This document shows, one piece after another, positions 43,248 to 53,348 of a DNA stretch of 62,577 nt (within the stretch, counting starts at the first letter, position 1; every line of letters begins with the position of its first letter). Source of the stretch: Planctomycetota bacterium (GTDB lineage Bacteria; Planctomycetota; UBA1135; GCA-002686595); contig JACRIO010000232.1 of the NCBI GenBank assembly GCA_016220035.1, positions 1 to 62,577 of the forward strand, in the 5' to 3' direction. The notes beneath the pieces were generated by a model. It made no database searches, was not told where the DNA came from, and saw only the letters and a program-made list of their open reading frames with translations. A program made the translations under genes and the position numbers.

Positions 43248-45038
43248 TCAGCGGCCGGGGAGCACGTGGCCGCCCGCGCCGGCGGTCGTGATGCGGCGCA
43301 CGGTGCCGTCGGCGGTCCAGGCGAGGACCTGGGCGGGAGCGCCCGGCGCGCCGATCGTGAGCGCGACCGCCCCGGAGCTGGTCCAGGCGATCGCGGGCCC
43401 GATGGAGAGCGCGCGCGAGGTGAGGAGCCGCGCCACGGCGTGTTCGCCGTGCGGGAGGCGCCAGACGTACTGGTTCCCGCCCTGCTCCATCACGAACACG
43501 CAACTGCGATCCGGCCCGACGGTCGAGCGTGCGACCCGCGCGGACGCGGAAAGCGCGAGCACCAAGTCGGGGTACTCGTCGAGATCGGAAGGCATGGTGT
43601 GGATGCCGCGCTCCTCGGGTTCGTCGAGCGTGCGCACCGCGAGCAGCACGTCGTCGCCCGCGAGTTCCAGCATGTCGAGACCCGCGACGTCGGTCAGGAG
43701 TTCGTCGACCCCGCCGCCCGCCGCCGTCACGCGCAGCACGCGCCCGCCGGTCGCCGCCGGAGCGTAGAGGAGGTAGGCGCCTGCGCTCGCCGACCAAGCG
43801 ATGCGTTCCGGCGCGAGCAGCGCGTAGTTGAGGAACGGCGGCGCGAGCTCGCCCGAGGTCTGCGACAGGTTGCGCACCGTCGTGACGCCCGTCACCGGCT
43901 CGACCGTCGCGCTGAAGAGGTCCATGCGCTGCAGGAGGCTCCCGTTGGCGCCGGCGTCCCCCGCCGCGAAGGCGAGTTGGCGCGCGGGCGTGAAAACGAA
44001 CACGCCGACTTCGTCGAGGTACGGATGGAAGAGCGCGTCGCGCGTCAGGTGCTGCGCCGCGGTGGGCGCGCCCGGCTGCGGGGCGGAGGCGAGGTAAAGC
44101 TCGTTCGAATAGACGTGGCCGAGGCCGACGCGCCACGCGCACGCCGTTCCGTCGTCGGACACCGCGAGCCACGGTCCGTTCTCCGCATACGGCAGAAAGC
44201 CGGCGCCCGACATCGCGGTCGGCGTGTCGCAGTAGCAGAGCGCGGGTCCGTTCGCTCCGAGCACGAACGGATGCGCCGCGTAGGCGCCGTCACCCGCGAT
44301 CGTCACGGCGAACGCGCCGTTCGCGCTCGCGACGATCTCGCGCGCGAACCACGCAGGCTGCGCGGGCGCGGCGAACGCCACGGGGCTCGCACCGGAGCAT
44401 CCGCAGCGGTCGAAGCGCAGGACGCCGCTCGCGTGCACGGCCGCCCCGAAATCGCGAGCGAGGACGAGCCCGTCCGCGCCGAAATCGAAGGGAGCGAGCG
44501 CCGCGGTGCGGGGCACGACGGTGCTGTTCGTCACGTCGACCTCGTACAGATCGCCGCCGTCCTCGAAGCGCGTCGCCGCGAGGAAACCCGAACCGTCGCG
44601 CGCGATCGCGACGCGCTCGAGGAACGGATCGTGGCCCCATGCGTTCGCCGGGAGCTCGAACAGGATCCGTGCCGCGCCGTCCGCACCGACCAGGAACCAA
44701 CCGAACCGCGCCTCCGGCGCGCCCTCGGAGCGAACGAAGTGGTACAGCGAACCGCGGCCGCCCGCGAGCCGCACGCGCGCCGCGCCGGGCACGTCCTCGA
44801 AACGCCGCGAGCCCTGCTCGTCGACGAGTTCGAGCGCTGTGCGGCCGACGACGTCGAACGCGAGCAGCCGGATCGACGCGAGACCGGCGGCGTCGTGCGC
44901 GGAAGGGGTGCCCTGCTCGTCGAAGACGCGCACGGAGCCGACGGCGCCCGGCGCGCCGACGAACATCGAGACCGAGCCCGCGACGGCGCGCGGCGCGGAC
45001 GAAAGGAGGAGGACGGCGATCGAGAGGAGGGTCTTCAT
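43248..45038 (-). CDS. exported protein of unknown function, paralog of next gene
   Basis: 596 aa from the ATG at 45038, with a signal peptide (MKTLLSIAVLLLSSAPRAVAG). It is rich in beta-strand segments with W/F-x-V...DG turns, suggesting a propeller. The sequence GSLYHFVRSEG, DPFLERVAIARDG, GGDLYEVDV, NGPWLAVSDDG and LDEVGVFVFTP recur at the same places in the protein at 45221-47005, with roughly 35-40 percent identity by eye. No catalytic motif. A Cys pair (DRCGC) occurs mid-protein. I do not recognise the family. Confidence 0.75.
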   Translation of the reverse strand: MKTLLSIAVLLLSSAPRAVAGSVSMFVGAPGAVGSVRVFDEQGTPSAHDAAGLASIRLLAFDVVGRTALELVDEQGSRRFEDVPGAARVRLAGGRGSLYHFVRSEGAPEARFGWFLVGADGAARILFELPANAWGHDPFLERVAIARDGSGFLAATRFEDGGDLYEVDVTNSTVVPRTAALAPFDFGADGLVLARDFGAAVHASGVLRFDRCGCSGASPVAFAAPAQPAWFAREIVASANGAFAVTIAGDGAYAAHPFVLGANGPALCYCDTPTAMSGAGFLPYAENGPWLAVSDDGTACAWRVGLGHVYSNELYLASAPQPGAPTAAQHLTRDALFHPYLDEVGVFVFTPARQLAFAAGDAGANGSLLQRMDLFSATVEPVTGVTTVRNLSQTSGELAPPFLNYALLAPERIAWSASAGAYLLYAPAATGGRVLRVTAAGGGVDELLTDVAGLDMLELAGDDVLLAVRTLDEPEERGIHTMPSDLDEYPDLVLALSASARVARSTVGPDRSCVFVMEQGGNQYVWRLPHGEHAVARLLTSRALSIGPAIAWTSSGAVALTIGAPGAPAQVLAWTADGTVRRITTAGAGGHVLPGR

Positions 45039-45220
45039 CGCGTTGCCACCACGCAGGGAGAGAGGGAGCGGAACGTCGCGCCGATCCGAGAGGCGCGCGA
45101 CCACGCTCTGCGTGGGTGCCGCGCGAAGAGGATGGAGGCTCACGCTCCAGGATCGCACGCACGCGGATTCCCGGACGTGAACGGGCCTTCACGATGGACG
45201 CGCCGCGCTCGGGATGGAAT

Positions 45221-47005
45221 TCACGGCCCGCCGAGCACGAGCACGCTCGCCGCGACCGACTCCACGCGGATCGGCTGCTGGCCGGGAACCCAGCTCGTCG
45301 TCGTCGAGCCGGCCGCCGAGCCTAACGTGGCAAGCACGACCCCCGTCCGCGTGACGTCGACGAGGGGGCCGACGTCGAGCGCGTGCTGCGCGAACCCCGT
45401 GGTCGCGCCCGTGGTCACATCGACGTGCCACAGCGCGTCCACCGTGCCGTCGCTCGTCACGAGCGCGCACTGGCCGCCCGCACCGAGGCTCCCGCGCGCG
45501 CCGCGCACGCCGGGCGGGAGCGCGAGCAGCACCTCGGGATCGATCGACAGGTCGAGCGGGAGGCGCAGGAGCGCGGGGACGTTCGACCCGGCCGGCCCGA
45601 GCGTCGCGAACACGAGGTGCTGCGGCGCGAGCTCGAACAGCCCGAGACTGGACACGCCCGTGACGAGCTCGCGCACGCTGCTCGCGCTCTGTTCCACGGC
45701 GAGCACGCGCTCCCCGCTCGGTTCGCGGTCGAGCGCGATGTACGCCTCCGCCGCCTCGAGCCATGTGATGCGCGTGAACTCGAGCGTTCCGTATTGGAGG
45801 AAGGGCGGGTACGCATTGCCCGAGGTCGCCGTCAGGTTCCGGAGCCCGAGCACGCCGCTCGAGTCGCGCTCGGCGCCGTAGGCGTCGGCGCTCCCGAAGA
45901 GACTCGGTTCCGTCCCGGGCGGATCGCCGGCGACGAACACGAGCCGACCCGTGGGCGTGAAGACGAACACGCCGACCTCGTCGAGGTAGGGCGCGAACAC
46001 GCCGTCGCGCGTGACGTGCTCCTCGACACCGGCGACGGACGCGCTCGGGCGCGAGCCGAGGAAGAGCTCGGCGTCGTCCCACGGTCCCCACGGCCGCATG
46101 CGCCACGCGCACTGGAGCCCGTCGTTCGAGACGGCGAGCCACGGACCGTTGGGCGCGTCGGGCGCGAGGCCGGCGCCCTCGAGATCCGCGGGCAGATGCG
46201 CCATGCGCCGCGCGAGGCCCTGCGCGTCGAAGACGTAGGGATAGGTGATCTGCGGCGACTCGCCCGCGACCGTCGCGAGCCACTCGCCGTTGCAGCTCGC
46301 CACGAGCGCGCGCTCGAACCAGACCGGGTACTCCCCCATCACGAAGCCGACCGGCTGCGCGTCGCCGTCGACGCCCCGCACGAAGCGCAACACGCCGTCC
46401 TTGTGCACCGCCGCGCCGAACGCGGGGAGCAAGGCGAGCCCGCGCCCGCGCAGGTCGAGCGGAGCGAGGTTCGCCGTGTGGTTGCGCACGCGCGCCGACG
46501 GCAAGTCGACCTCGAAGAGATCGCCGCCGGCCGAGCGCGTGGTCGCGACGAGCAGACCCTCGCCGTCGGACGCGACCGCGACGCGCTCGACGAACGGATC
46601 GACGCCGGTCGTCTCCGCGCGCAGCTCGATCACGACCCGCGCGACGCGCGTCGCGTCGACGACGAAGAAGCCCCACGTCTCCTCGTGGTCGCCCTCGTCG
46701 CGCACGAAGTGGTAGAGCGACCCCTTGCCCTGCGGCAGCGCGAGCCGCGCCGCGCCGGGCACGTCGCGGCGCAGGCGCGGCGCGCAGGCGGAGAGCGGCT
46801 CCAGCGCCGCGCGCGACGAGAAGTCGAGCGCGACGAGCCGCACGTTCGCGAGCTCCGCCACGTCGTACGGCGGGAGCACCGCGTTCTCGTCGAGCACGCG
46901 CACCAAGCCCGTCCCGCCGGGCGGTCCCACGAACACGCTGAAGGAGCCCGCGGCGGCCGTGCCGGCGAGCAAGAGCGGGGCGACGAGGCGATGGAGAGGT
47001 TGCAT
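45221..47005 (-). CDS. exported protein of unknown function, paralog of previous gene
   Basis: 594 aa, ATG at 47005, short signal peptide (LVAPLLLAGTAAAG). It aligns throughout with its downstream neighbour: FVGPPGGTGLVRVLDEN, KGSLYHFVRDEG, DPFVERVAVASDG, GGDLFEVDLPSA, NGPWLAVSNDG, YLDEVGVFVFTPTGRLVFVAGD. The pair probably arose by tandem duplication. Predicted beta-propeller, periplasmic or surface. The two genes are 182 bp apart and may be transcribed together. Confidence 0.75.
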   Translation of the reverse strand: MQPLHRLVAPLLLAGTAAAGSFSVFVGPPGGTGLVRVLDENAVLPPYDVAELANVRLVALDFSSRAALEPLSACAPRLRRDVPGAARLALPQGKGSLYHFVRDEGDHEETWGFFVVDATRVARVVIELRAETTGVDPFVERVAVASDGEGLLVATTRSAGGDLFEVDLPSARVRNHTANLAPLDLRGRGLALLPAFGAAVHKDGVLRFVRGVDGDAQPVGFVMGEYPVWFERALVASCNGEWLATVAGESPQITYPYVFDAQGLARRMAHLPADLEGAGLAPDAPNGPWLAVSNDGLQCAWRMRPWGPWDDAELFLGSRPSASVAGVEEHVTRDGVFAPYLDEVGVFVFTPTGRLVFVAGDPPGTEPSLFGSADAYGAERDSSGVLGLRNLTATSGNAYPPFLQYGTLEFTRITWLEAAEAYIALDREPSGERVLAVEQSASSVRELVTGVSSLGLFELAPQHLVFATLGPAGSNVPALLRLPLDLSIDPEVLLALPPGVRGARGSLGAGGQCALVTSDGTVDALWHVDVTTGATTGFAQHALDVGPLVDVTRTGVVLATLGSAAGSTTTSWVPGQQPIRVESVAASVLVLGGP

Positions 47006-47432
47006 GGTGCGATCCGGAGCCGCTCACGGAGCGGAAGCCCTGTACGACGGCCGATCGCGCGCGTGCAACCCGAACGCGGCGCGTGGCGCCGTCCCGACGG
47101 GCGACGGCGGTCCAAAGAGTGCGCGCGGGGGCGCAATCCCGCAAGGGCCGAGGGGAAACCAGGGGTCGTCGAGCTCGCCTGACGGCTGCGCGCCCATCAG
47201 GCTCCCCGCGTCGCGAGCGCGAACGACCGCGCGCTGTTGCACGGGGCGCGTGCGGAAGCTCACGTGCCGCGAGCATCGGAGTCGCGCGAGCCGCGGCCGG
47301 CGCACGCTTGCGCGCCGGGCGCGCTCCTTGCCAGCGCCCGCGCATCGCACCCGGTGATCGCCCCCGTCCCCAAGCGATCCACCGGAGTCTCCGCGAGACC
47401 CCATCGGACCTGGCCCGACCGAAGGAACCCGC
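47006..47432. other. 427-bp divergent intergenic region
   Basis: Separates the minus-strand exported-protein pair from the plus-strand FG-GAP gene, so it should hold both promoters. I see no conserved -35/-10 pair, ribosome site or repeat with confidence. Confidence 0.4.
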
Positions 47433-50069
47433 ATGCTCCGTCTCTCCTGGACCGTGTTCGTGTTCGTCCCGCTCGCCGCCGCACCCGCGCTCGCGCAGGT
47501 GCCGTGCCCGACTTTCCCCGCGCGCGTCTACGACGCGGGACCCACGCCCGAGGCCGTCGAAGCGGCCGACATGGACCTCGACGGCGACCTCGATCTCGTC
47601 GTGGCGGACTCCTGCCTGCCGCAGGTGCGCGTGCTCTGGAACGACGGCGCGGGAGCGTTCGAGACGTTCACCGACCTCTCGACCTGGGATCCGGTGCGCG
47701 CGGTGCTCGTGGGCGACCTCGACGGCGACGGCGACGCCGACGTGGTCGCGCTCGAGAGCTACACGGACGCGCACGTGCTCGTCTTCACGAACCAGGACGG
47801 CGTGCTCGTGCTCGCGCAGCGCTTGCTCGTCGACGCGAACGGCGCACGGCCCGATCTCGGCGACCTCGACGGCGACGGACAGCCGGAGCTCGTGCTCTGC
47901 GCCTACACGAACGCCCAGTCGGCCGAGCACGGCTTCCTCGTGCTCCCGAACCAGGCCGGAATCTTCGGCGCACCGGTGTTCCATGGGGTCGGCGGCTCGA
48001 CTCCGATGACAGACACGGAGCTCGCGGACTTCGACGGCGACGACGATCTCGACGTCGTGGGCCTCGTCGGCGGCGCGATGTACTTCTGGCTGAACAACGG
48101 CGCGGCCGGCCTCGTCCTCTCGGGCGCCGACGGGTACGTGGGCGTCACGCGCATGCTCGCGGCGAAGCTCGACGCGGACGACTACGCGGATCGGGTGCTC
48201 GTCCGCTACCCGACGCGCGACCTCGTGCTCCTGCTCACGACCGAAGCCGTGCCGATCACGCTCGCGACGTTCACCGATTTCCCGAGCGAAGTGCGCGCCG
48301 CCGACCTCGACGGTGACGGCCGAATCGACCTGCGTGTCGCGGCGGACACGCTGCGCGACTACTTCCAACTTCCGGGCGGCGGTTTCGCTCCCGCGGGCAC
48401 GCACGCCGCGGCGGCGAGCTCCGCGCGCTTCGCATCGGCCGATCTCGACGGCGACGGAACCCTGGACATCGCGGCCGTGAGCCCGCTCGTCGACGCGCTG
48501 AGCGTCGTCCTCGCGAGCGGCGAGAGCTATGCCCCCGCGCAGCGCCTTTCGGCCGGCGACGCCGTCGACCAGGACTTCGCCGACATCGACGGCGACGGCG
48601 ATCTCGACGTCGTGCGCGCGCACCCGACGGGCTCGCGCGTGTACCTGCGCTCCGGCGGCGTGCTCGCGCCGATCGGAAGCGTGCTCCCCGGCGCGCGGCA
48701 CGCTCGCTTCGCGGACCTGATCGCCGGCGGCCCGCCGGAGGTCGTCCTCTACTCGGCGACGAGTCCCCTGATCACCGTTTGCGCGGCCGCGAACGGGCTC
48801 GACTACGCCGCGCTCCCCGAGACGTTCGGCACGGGCGTTTCGCCGAACACCATCGTCGCCGGCGACCTCGATCAGGACGGACGCCTCGACCTCGTCGTCG
48901 GCAACGCCGCGCAGACGGGTCCGCTCGGACCGATCGGGATCTACCGCGGTCACGGCGACGGCACCTTCGACGCGCCCTCGATCTATTACGCGATCAACGA
49001 TCCGATCGCGATCGCGCTCGTCGACGTCGACGGCGACACGGATCTCGACGTCGTGGCCTCGGTCGACAGCCCGTTCGCGGGCCCGATCCTGGTGCTGCGC
49101 AACACGGGCGGCCTCCTCGGCGGTCCCGAGCTCGTGGCGAACGAGACCGCGGCGGGCGCGCGCTTCGCCGCGGGCGACGTCGACGGCGACGGCGACGCCG
49201 ACCTCGTCGCGGCCGCGAGCAACCTGCGCGAGCTGCGCGTGTACGCGAACGACGGTACCGGCGCTTTCACGCGCGCGCACACGCTGCCGCTCGCGCGGGA
49301 AGTGCTCGGGATGCAGCTCGCGCGGATCGACGGCGACGGCGCACTCGATGTCGTGACCGTGGAGACGTCGAGCCCGATGCACGCACCGGGACAACTCGTC
49401 GTCGAACGCCGGAACGACGGGACGGGGAGCTTCGCGATCACGGCGCACCACGCCATGAGCGAGCTCGGCGACCGTCCGTTCGTCGGCGACTCCACCGGCG
49501 ACGGCGACGTGGACGTGCTCCTGCTCGACGCGACGAGTCCGAATCAAGACGGAGTGTGGGTGCTCGAGAACTCGGGCGCGTGCTCCACGGGCGACGCGCT
49601 CTGCGCGGGCGACGGCAGCGCGACTGCGTGCCCGTGCGGCAACGGCGGAGCGAACGGGCGCGGCTGCGCGAACTCGTTCGACCCGAATGGAGCGGCGCTC
49701 TCCGCGAACGGCACGGCGCTCGTCGCGCACGACACGCTCACGCTCACCGTGAGCGGGCTCCCGCCGACGACGCTCGTGCACTTCCTGCAGAGCGACACCG
49801 CCGAGAACGGCGGCGCGGGCGTCGTGTTCGGCGACGGACTGCTCTGCGTCGGCGGCACGCTCCGCCGCTTGGCCGTGCGGCAGGCGAGCGCAGGCGTCGC
49901 GGAGCTCGGCGCGGGCGCGTTGCCCGCGGTCTCGCTCGCGCAGCTCGGCGCGCTGCCACCGCAGGGCGGCACGCGCATCTACCAGGCGCGCTACCGCAAC
50001 GTCGCGAACTTCTGCACGAGCGCCACGTTCAACACGTCGAACGCGTGGCGCGTCGTGTGGGGTGACTGA
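47433..50069 (+). CDS. secreted FG-GAP/VCBS repeat protein with planctomycete C-terminal module
   Basis: 878 aa; signal peptide MLRLSWTVFVFVPLAAAPALAQ. About twelve calcium-loop repeats (DLDGDGDADVV, DIDGDGDLDVV, DQDGRLDLVV, DVDGDGDADLV) at roughly 45-60 residue spacing give an integrin-alpha-like beta-propeller. From about residue 710 the Cys-rich module seen at 33908 and 50527 follows in a more distant form: CAGDGSATACPCGNGGANGRGC, FGDGLLCVGGTLRRL, TSNAWRVVWGD. Likely a surface or extracellular calcium-stabilised protein; partner unknown. Confidence 0.87.
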   Translation: MLRLSWTVFVFVPLAAAPALAQVPCPTFPARVYDAGPTPEAVEAADMDLDGDLDLVVADSCLPQVRVLWNDGAGAFETFTDLSTWDPVRAVLVGDLDGDGDADVVALESYTDAHVLVFTNQDGVLVLAQRLLVDANGARPDLGDLDGDGQPELVLCAYTNAQSAEHGFLVLPNQAGIFGAPVFHGVGGSTPMTDTELADFDGDDDLDVVGLVGGAMYFWLNNGAAGLVLSGADGYVGVTRMLAAKLDADDYADRVLVRYPTRDLVLLLTTEAVPITLATFTDFPSEVRAADLDGDGRIDLRVAADTLRDYFQLPGGGFAPAGTHAAAASSARFASADLDGDGTLDIAAVSPLVDALSVVLASGESYAPAQRLSAGDAVDQDFADIDGDGDLDVVRAHPTGSRVYLRSGGVLAPIGSVLPGARHARFADLIAGGPPEVVLYSATSPLITVCAAANGLDYAALPETFGTGVSPNTIVAGDLDQDGRLDLVVGNAAQTGPLGPIGIYRGHGDGTFDAPSIYYAINDPIAIALVDVDGDTDLDVVASVDSPFAGPILVLRNTGGLLGGPELVANETAAGARFAAGDVDGDGDADLVAAASNLRELRVYANDGTGAFTRAHTLPLAREVLGMQLARIDGDGALDVVTVETSSPMHAPGQLVVERRNDGTGSFAITAHHAMSELGDRPFVGDSTGDGDVDVLLLDATSPNQDGVWVLENSGACSTGDALCAGDGSATACPCGNGGANGRGCANSFDPNGAALSANGTALVAHDTLTLTVSGLPPTTLVHFLQSDTAENGGAGVVFGDGLLCVGGTLRRLAVRQASAGVAELGAGALPAVSLAQLGALPPQGGTRIYQARYRNVANFCTSATFNTSNAWRVVWGD

Positions 50070-50146
50070 GCGCGCGCGCGAAGTTTCTTGTTCCGCGGGC
50101 GCGGTTCGAGACAGCTCGAACCGCGCCCGCGGTGTTTCTTCGGCCG

Positions 50147-50421
50147 GCGTCAGACCTTCACTTCACCGCGCGCGCCGAGCAGCGTCGCGTGCTTCGCGAG
50201 CAGGGGCTCGACGTCCTCGCGCACGAACTCGACGACCTGCTCGGGCGCGCGGCCGACGTAGCGGCGGGCGTCGAGGAGCTCGTCGAGCTTCGCGCTGAGC
50301 TTCCCGAGCACCGGGTCCTTCGCGAGCAGCGCGCGCAGCGGGTTCGGTTGTCCGTCCTTGATCGCGCGCGCGGCTTGGTGGCTTGCCTGGCGGATCGACT
50401 CGTGCACGTCCTGACGGTCGG
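50147..50421 (-). pseudogene. partial duplicate of the purB 3' end
   Basis: 275 bases that align without gaps to 53346-53620, with only a handful of mismatches. They encode the last 91 codons of purB including the stop (QDVHESIRQASHQAARAIKD ... LLGARGEVKV). A 96-codon frame can start at 50440 but lacks the whole catalytic part of adenylosuccinate lyase. The match ends abruptly at both sides. Confidence 0.9.
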
Positions 50422-50526
50422 TCTGCATCGGGCGCACCAAGCATGAGGTCGGCGGCTCGCGCCACCGGCCGCGCTATCCAGTTCGTGAGCGGGGCCGCCG
50501 GAGATTCCCCAGCGGGCCCGGAGGCA

Positions 50527-52722
50527 TCACCAAGTGACCCGGACTCCGTTCGTGACGTTGAACGTCTCGGGTGGACAGAACAGCGGCGCCGCGTTGCGGT
50601 AGTACGTCTGGTAGTAGCGCACGGCAGCGCTGCCCGGCACCACGCCGCCACGCGCGGACAAGGTGATCGTGTCGGTCGAGTTGGGGAACGTGCTCGCGCC
50701 GCCGACGTTGAAGCGTGTGCGAAGCCGGATCAGGCTCCCGCCAGCGCAGCGGACACCGTCGCCGAAGCTCGTGTCTTCGAGCGTATCGCCCTGCAGGTAG
50801 ATGCAGGACGAGGTGGCGGGCATGAGGCTTCCGCCCAGAGTGACATCGTCGAGCGTCGTCGAGCCTGACGCCGAGAGGTTCGCCCCGCTCGGGTTGACCG
50901 AGTTCGCGCAGCCGTTACCGCTCGCGCCGTTGTTGGCGCACGGGCAAGGCGTCGTGTGACCCATATCGAGACCGTCGCCGAAGCAGAAGGGCTGGAACAG
51001 GCTGGAGGGCGGAACGTGCACGGTCATGATCGCGCGCGTGTTGTCGGTGAACGAAACGCGCATCGCGACCGTGCCGTCGTGTCCGAAGGTCATCGCGGCG
51101 CCGTCCGTGTTGCTGATCGTGTTGCCCGGGACGCCCGTGGAGGAGTTGATCGGCTTGAACACACCGGGCGAGACCTCGACTTGGTCGTTGTTGAATACGA
51201 CCGCGCGCAGGCCTGCAACTTCGTCCCAGATCCACAGCGAGGTGCCCGAGCGGTCGCCGCCGGCCAGGGTACTGACGAACAGGACCTGATTCGCGTCGTT
51301 GAGGAACACGTTCGCGCCGTTCAACGCGCCGCACGTGCTGGTCGTGCCGGGCATGGACTGCCCTTCACGCGCGACGAGTTGGAGCGAGCCTGGAAGGCCG
51401 TACCAGATCCCCGAGTCATCGGCCGAGGTCACGCCGCCCGTGAGGTTCAGGAAGGCCTGGAAAACGACGTGTCCCGTGACGTTGTGCAAGATGTTCGACG
51501 TGTTGAATCCGTTGTACGTCGCGCCGCCCGTGCCGAAGGCGACGTCACCGCGACGGCTCACCATCGACAAGCTGCCGACCCCGCCGCGATAGATGGCCTT
51601 GTCGTTCACGCCCGCGACGGTGTCGCCGCCGCGCAGCTCCGTGTGGAAGATGACCTCGCTCGTGCGCAGCCAAGCATTCTGCGCGAGGCTCGGCCCCCAG
51701 TTGTCGGTGACCGAAATCGAGTTGAACGTGCCGCCCGACGTGCCGGGCGCGACGTCGCTCTCGCGCACCAGCACCTGGTTGCCGAGGACCGGCACGTTCA
51801 CCATCAACACGCGGTCGTTCGCGGCCGTCGCGGCCGGTACACCCTGAGTCGTGGAGAGTGTGATGTCGAACAGGAGCCTGTCCGCGCCGTTCAGCTCCAT
51901 GTGGAACGAGAGCGAGTTCGAGTTGTCGATCGCGACCTCACCGCCGAGGCCCTGTACGGGATCCGACTTGCGCGCGACGAGCACCAGGCCGCCCGGCGGA
52001 CCGACCCAAAGGCCCTGCGAGTTGTTCGTACCCGTGGTCGTATTCACGGCTGGTGTGCCCGAGCCGGTGGCCAGCACGGCGCGCAGGAACATCACGCCGT
52101 TCTGGTTCATCCCAAGGAACGCCTGCGCGGGCGCGGCGAAGGCCTCGCTGAAGTTGGCGCCGCCCGTGCCGGGGGCGACATCACCCGAGCGCAGCACGAG
52201 CGACTGGCTCCCGAACGGCCCGGCGAAGAGGGCGCTGTTGTTCGTGGTCGTGACCGTCACGCCGCCGTCGTAGATCTGAGAGCCCCACCAAAGGCGTCCG
52301 TCTGGGCTGACGCGCGGCGTGCCTGAGAGGCTCGAGCTCGTGCCGGCAGTGGTGCGCAGCAGGATGCCAGGCGCCATGCTCGGCGCCTGGTCACCGCCGC
52401 GCGCGGCCATCCGAAGTGTGGCGCGCGATGAACCGTAGAACATGCCCCGGTCGTTGACGCCGGTCACCGGGGTCACGGAGTCCACCAACTGGCCGCGGAA
52501 AAAGACGTTGCCGGTCGCGTCGAGCACGCAGTCGTCGAGCGTGTTGCCGAAGGTCACATTCGCGATCGGCGTGCCCGTGCTGTCCGGCACCGGGTCGGTA
52601 GTCGTCGCGACGATCGTTCCCGTCGTTGTGATCAGGCCTTGAGCGATGGCCCCGCTGGCGAGAGCGGCAAGGCTCGTGGCAAAGACGGCAAGCCGGGCTC
52701 CATGGGTGTGCTGAGTGTTCAT
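50527..52722 (-). CDS. secreted repeat protein with planctomycete C-terminal module
   Basis: 731 aa, ATG start, signal peptide over residues 1-27. The body has repeated blocks of about 50-60 residues (RGGDQAPS, RSGDVAPGTGGANFSEAF, RESDVAPGTSGGTFNSI, RRGDVAFGTGGATYNGF). Each precedes an Asn-Gly-aromatic stretch, a pattern of choice-of-anchor type exported proteins. The C-terminal 150 residues are the same Cys-rich module as in 33908 (CFGDGLDMGHTTPCPCAN ... STDTITLSARGG ... TNGVRVTW). The gene lies between purB and the stray copy of the purB 3' end. Function unknown. Confidence 0.83.
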   Translation of the reverse strand: MNTQHTHGARLAVFATSLAALASGAIAQGLITTTGTIVATTTDPVPDSTGTPIANVTFGNTLDDCVLDATGNVFFRGQLVDSVTPVTGVNDRGMFYGSSRATLRMAARGGDQAPSMAPGILLRTTAGTSSSLSGTPRVSPDGRLWWGSQIYDGGVTVTTTNNSALFAGPFGSQSLVLRSGDVAPGTGGANFSEAFAAPAQAFLGMNQNGVMFLRAVLATGSGTPAVNTTTGTNNSQGLWVGPPGGLVLVARKSDPVQGLGGEVAIDNSNSLSFHMELNGADRLLFDITLSTTQGVPAATAANDRVLMVNVPVLGNQVLVRESDVAPGTSGGTFNSISVTDNWGPSLAQNAWLRTSEVIFHTELRGGDTVAGVNDKAIYRGGVGSLSMVSRRGDVAFGTGGATYNGFNTSNILHNVTGHVVFQAFLNLTGGVTSADDSGIWYGLPGSLQLVAREGQSMPGTTSTCGALNGANVFLNDANQVLFVSTLAGGDRSGTSLWIWDEVAGLRAVVFNNDQVEVSPGVFKPINSSTGVPGNTISNTDGAAMTFGHDGTVAMRVSFTDNTRAIMTVHVPPSSLFQPFCFGDGLDMGHTTPCPCANNGASGNGCANSVNPSGANLSASGSTTLDDVTLGGSLMPATSSCIYLQGDTLEDTSFGDGVRCAGGSLIRLRTRFNVGGASTFPNSTDTITLSARGGVVPGSAAVRYYQTYYRNAAPLFCPPETFNVTNGVRVTW

Positions 52723-53348
52723 CGAGTCGAGTTTCGGTGGAGGACGGATGGTGTGAGACCGGACTCTCGCGGACCTTCGGGGGCGACCGATAGAAGCAGG
52801 GCGTTCGAAATCGGACAGTGGGCTTTCTCCGCGTCACGACACGGCGTCCCATGCAGTGCCCGAGTCCACCCGCGCCAAGGCGTCGGCTCGGGACGCATGC
52901 ACCACACTCGGAGCGTAGAGAACTCGAGCAACGGCGGCATCGCACTTTGGGGAGGGACAACCGGTGAATCGTCGACAGCGTGGCGATTGGACGGGCAGAC
53001 GAAGGCCTGTACCTTCCCGAGAGCGACGACCGGCTGGGACCGCGGCGAGGCCGGGATGTCCACTCCGTCGTTCCTCGCGCATGCAATGCGAACGACACTC
53101 GAGCCAACGCCGGCACCAAACCCTCGGCCGAGCTCCAGACGCTCGGACCGCGACGGATCGCGAGCAGCGCGCGCACCCTCTCGCACATCACGGACGTCGG
53201 TGCGCGTCCCCGCGCGAGCGCAGCGTCGAGGATGTCGAACGAATCGTACGCCGCGCTGGGCGGGCAGGAAGGAAGGCCGCGGCCATCCCCAAGCAGGCTC
53301 GAGCGGTCGCGGAACCGTCCTCGAAGGCCTGACCGTCCGAGGAATGCG
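52723..53348. other. 626-bp intergenic region, no gene recognised
   Basis: Between the secreted-protein gene start and the purB 3' end. Frames here lack family signals and have no ribosome sites. The region is bounded on the purB side by the start of the duplicated segment at 53346. Confidence 0.45.

Noticed and set aside
45189-49781. 1530-codon minus-strand frame
   Set aside because: Arg/Ala-rich shadow across a divergent promoter region and two real genes.
50150-50440. Functional short purB paralog
   Set aside because: Contains only the last fifth of the enzyme, without catalytic motifs; it is a partial duplicate.
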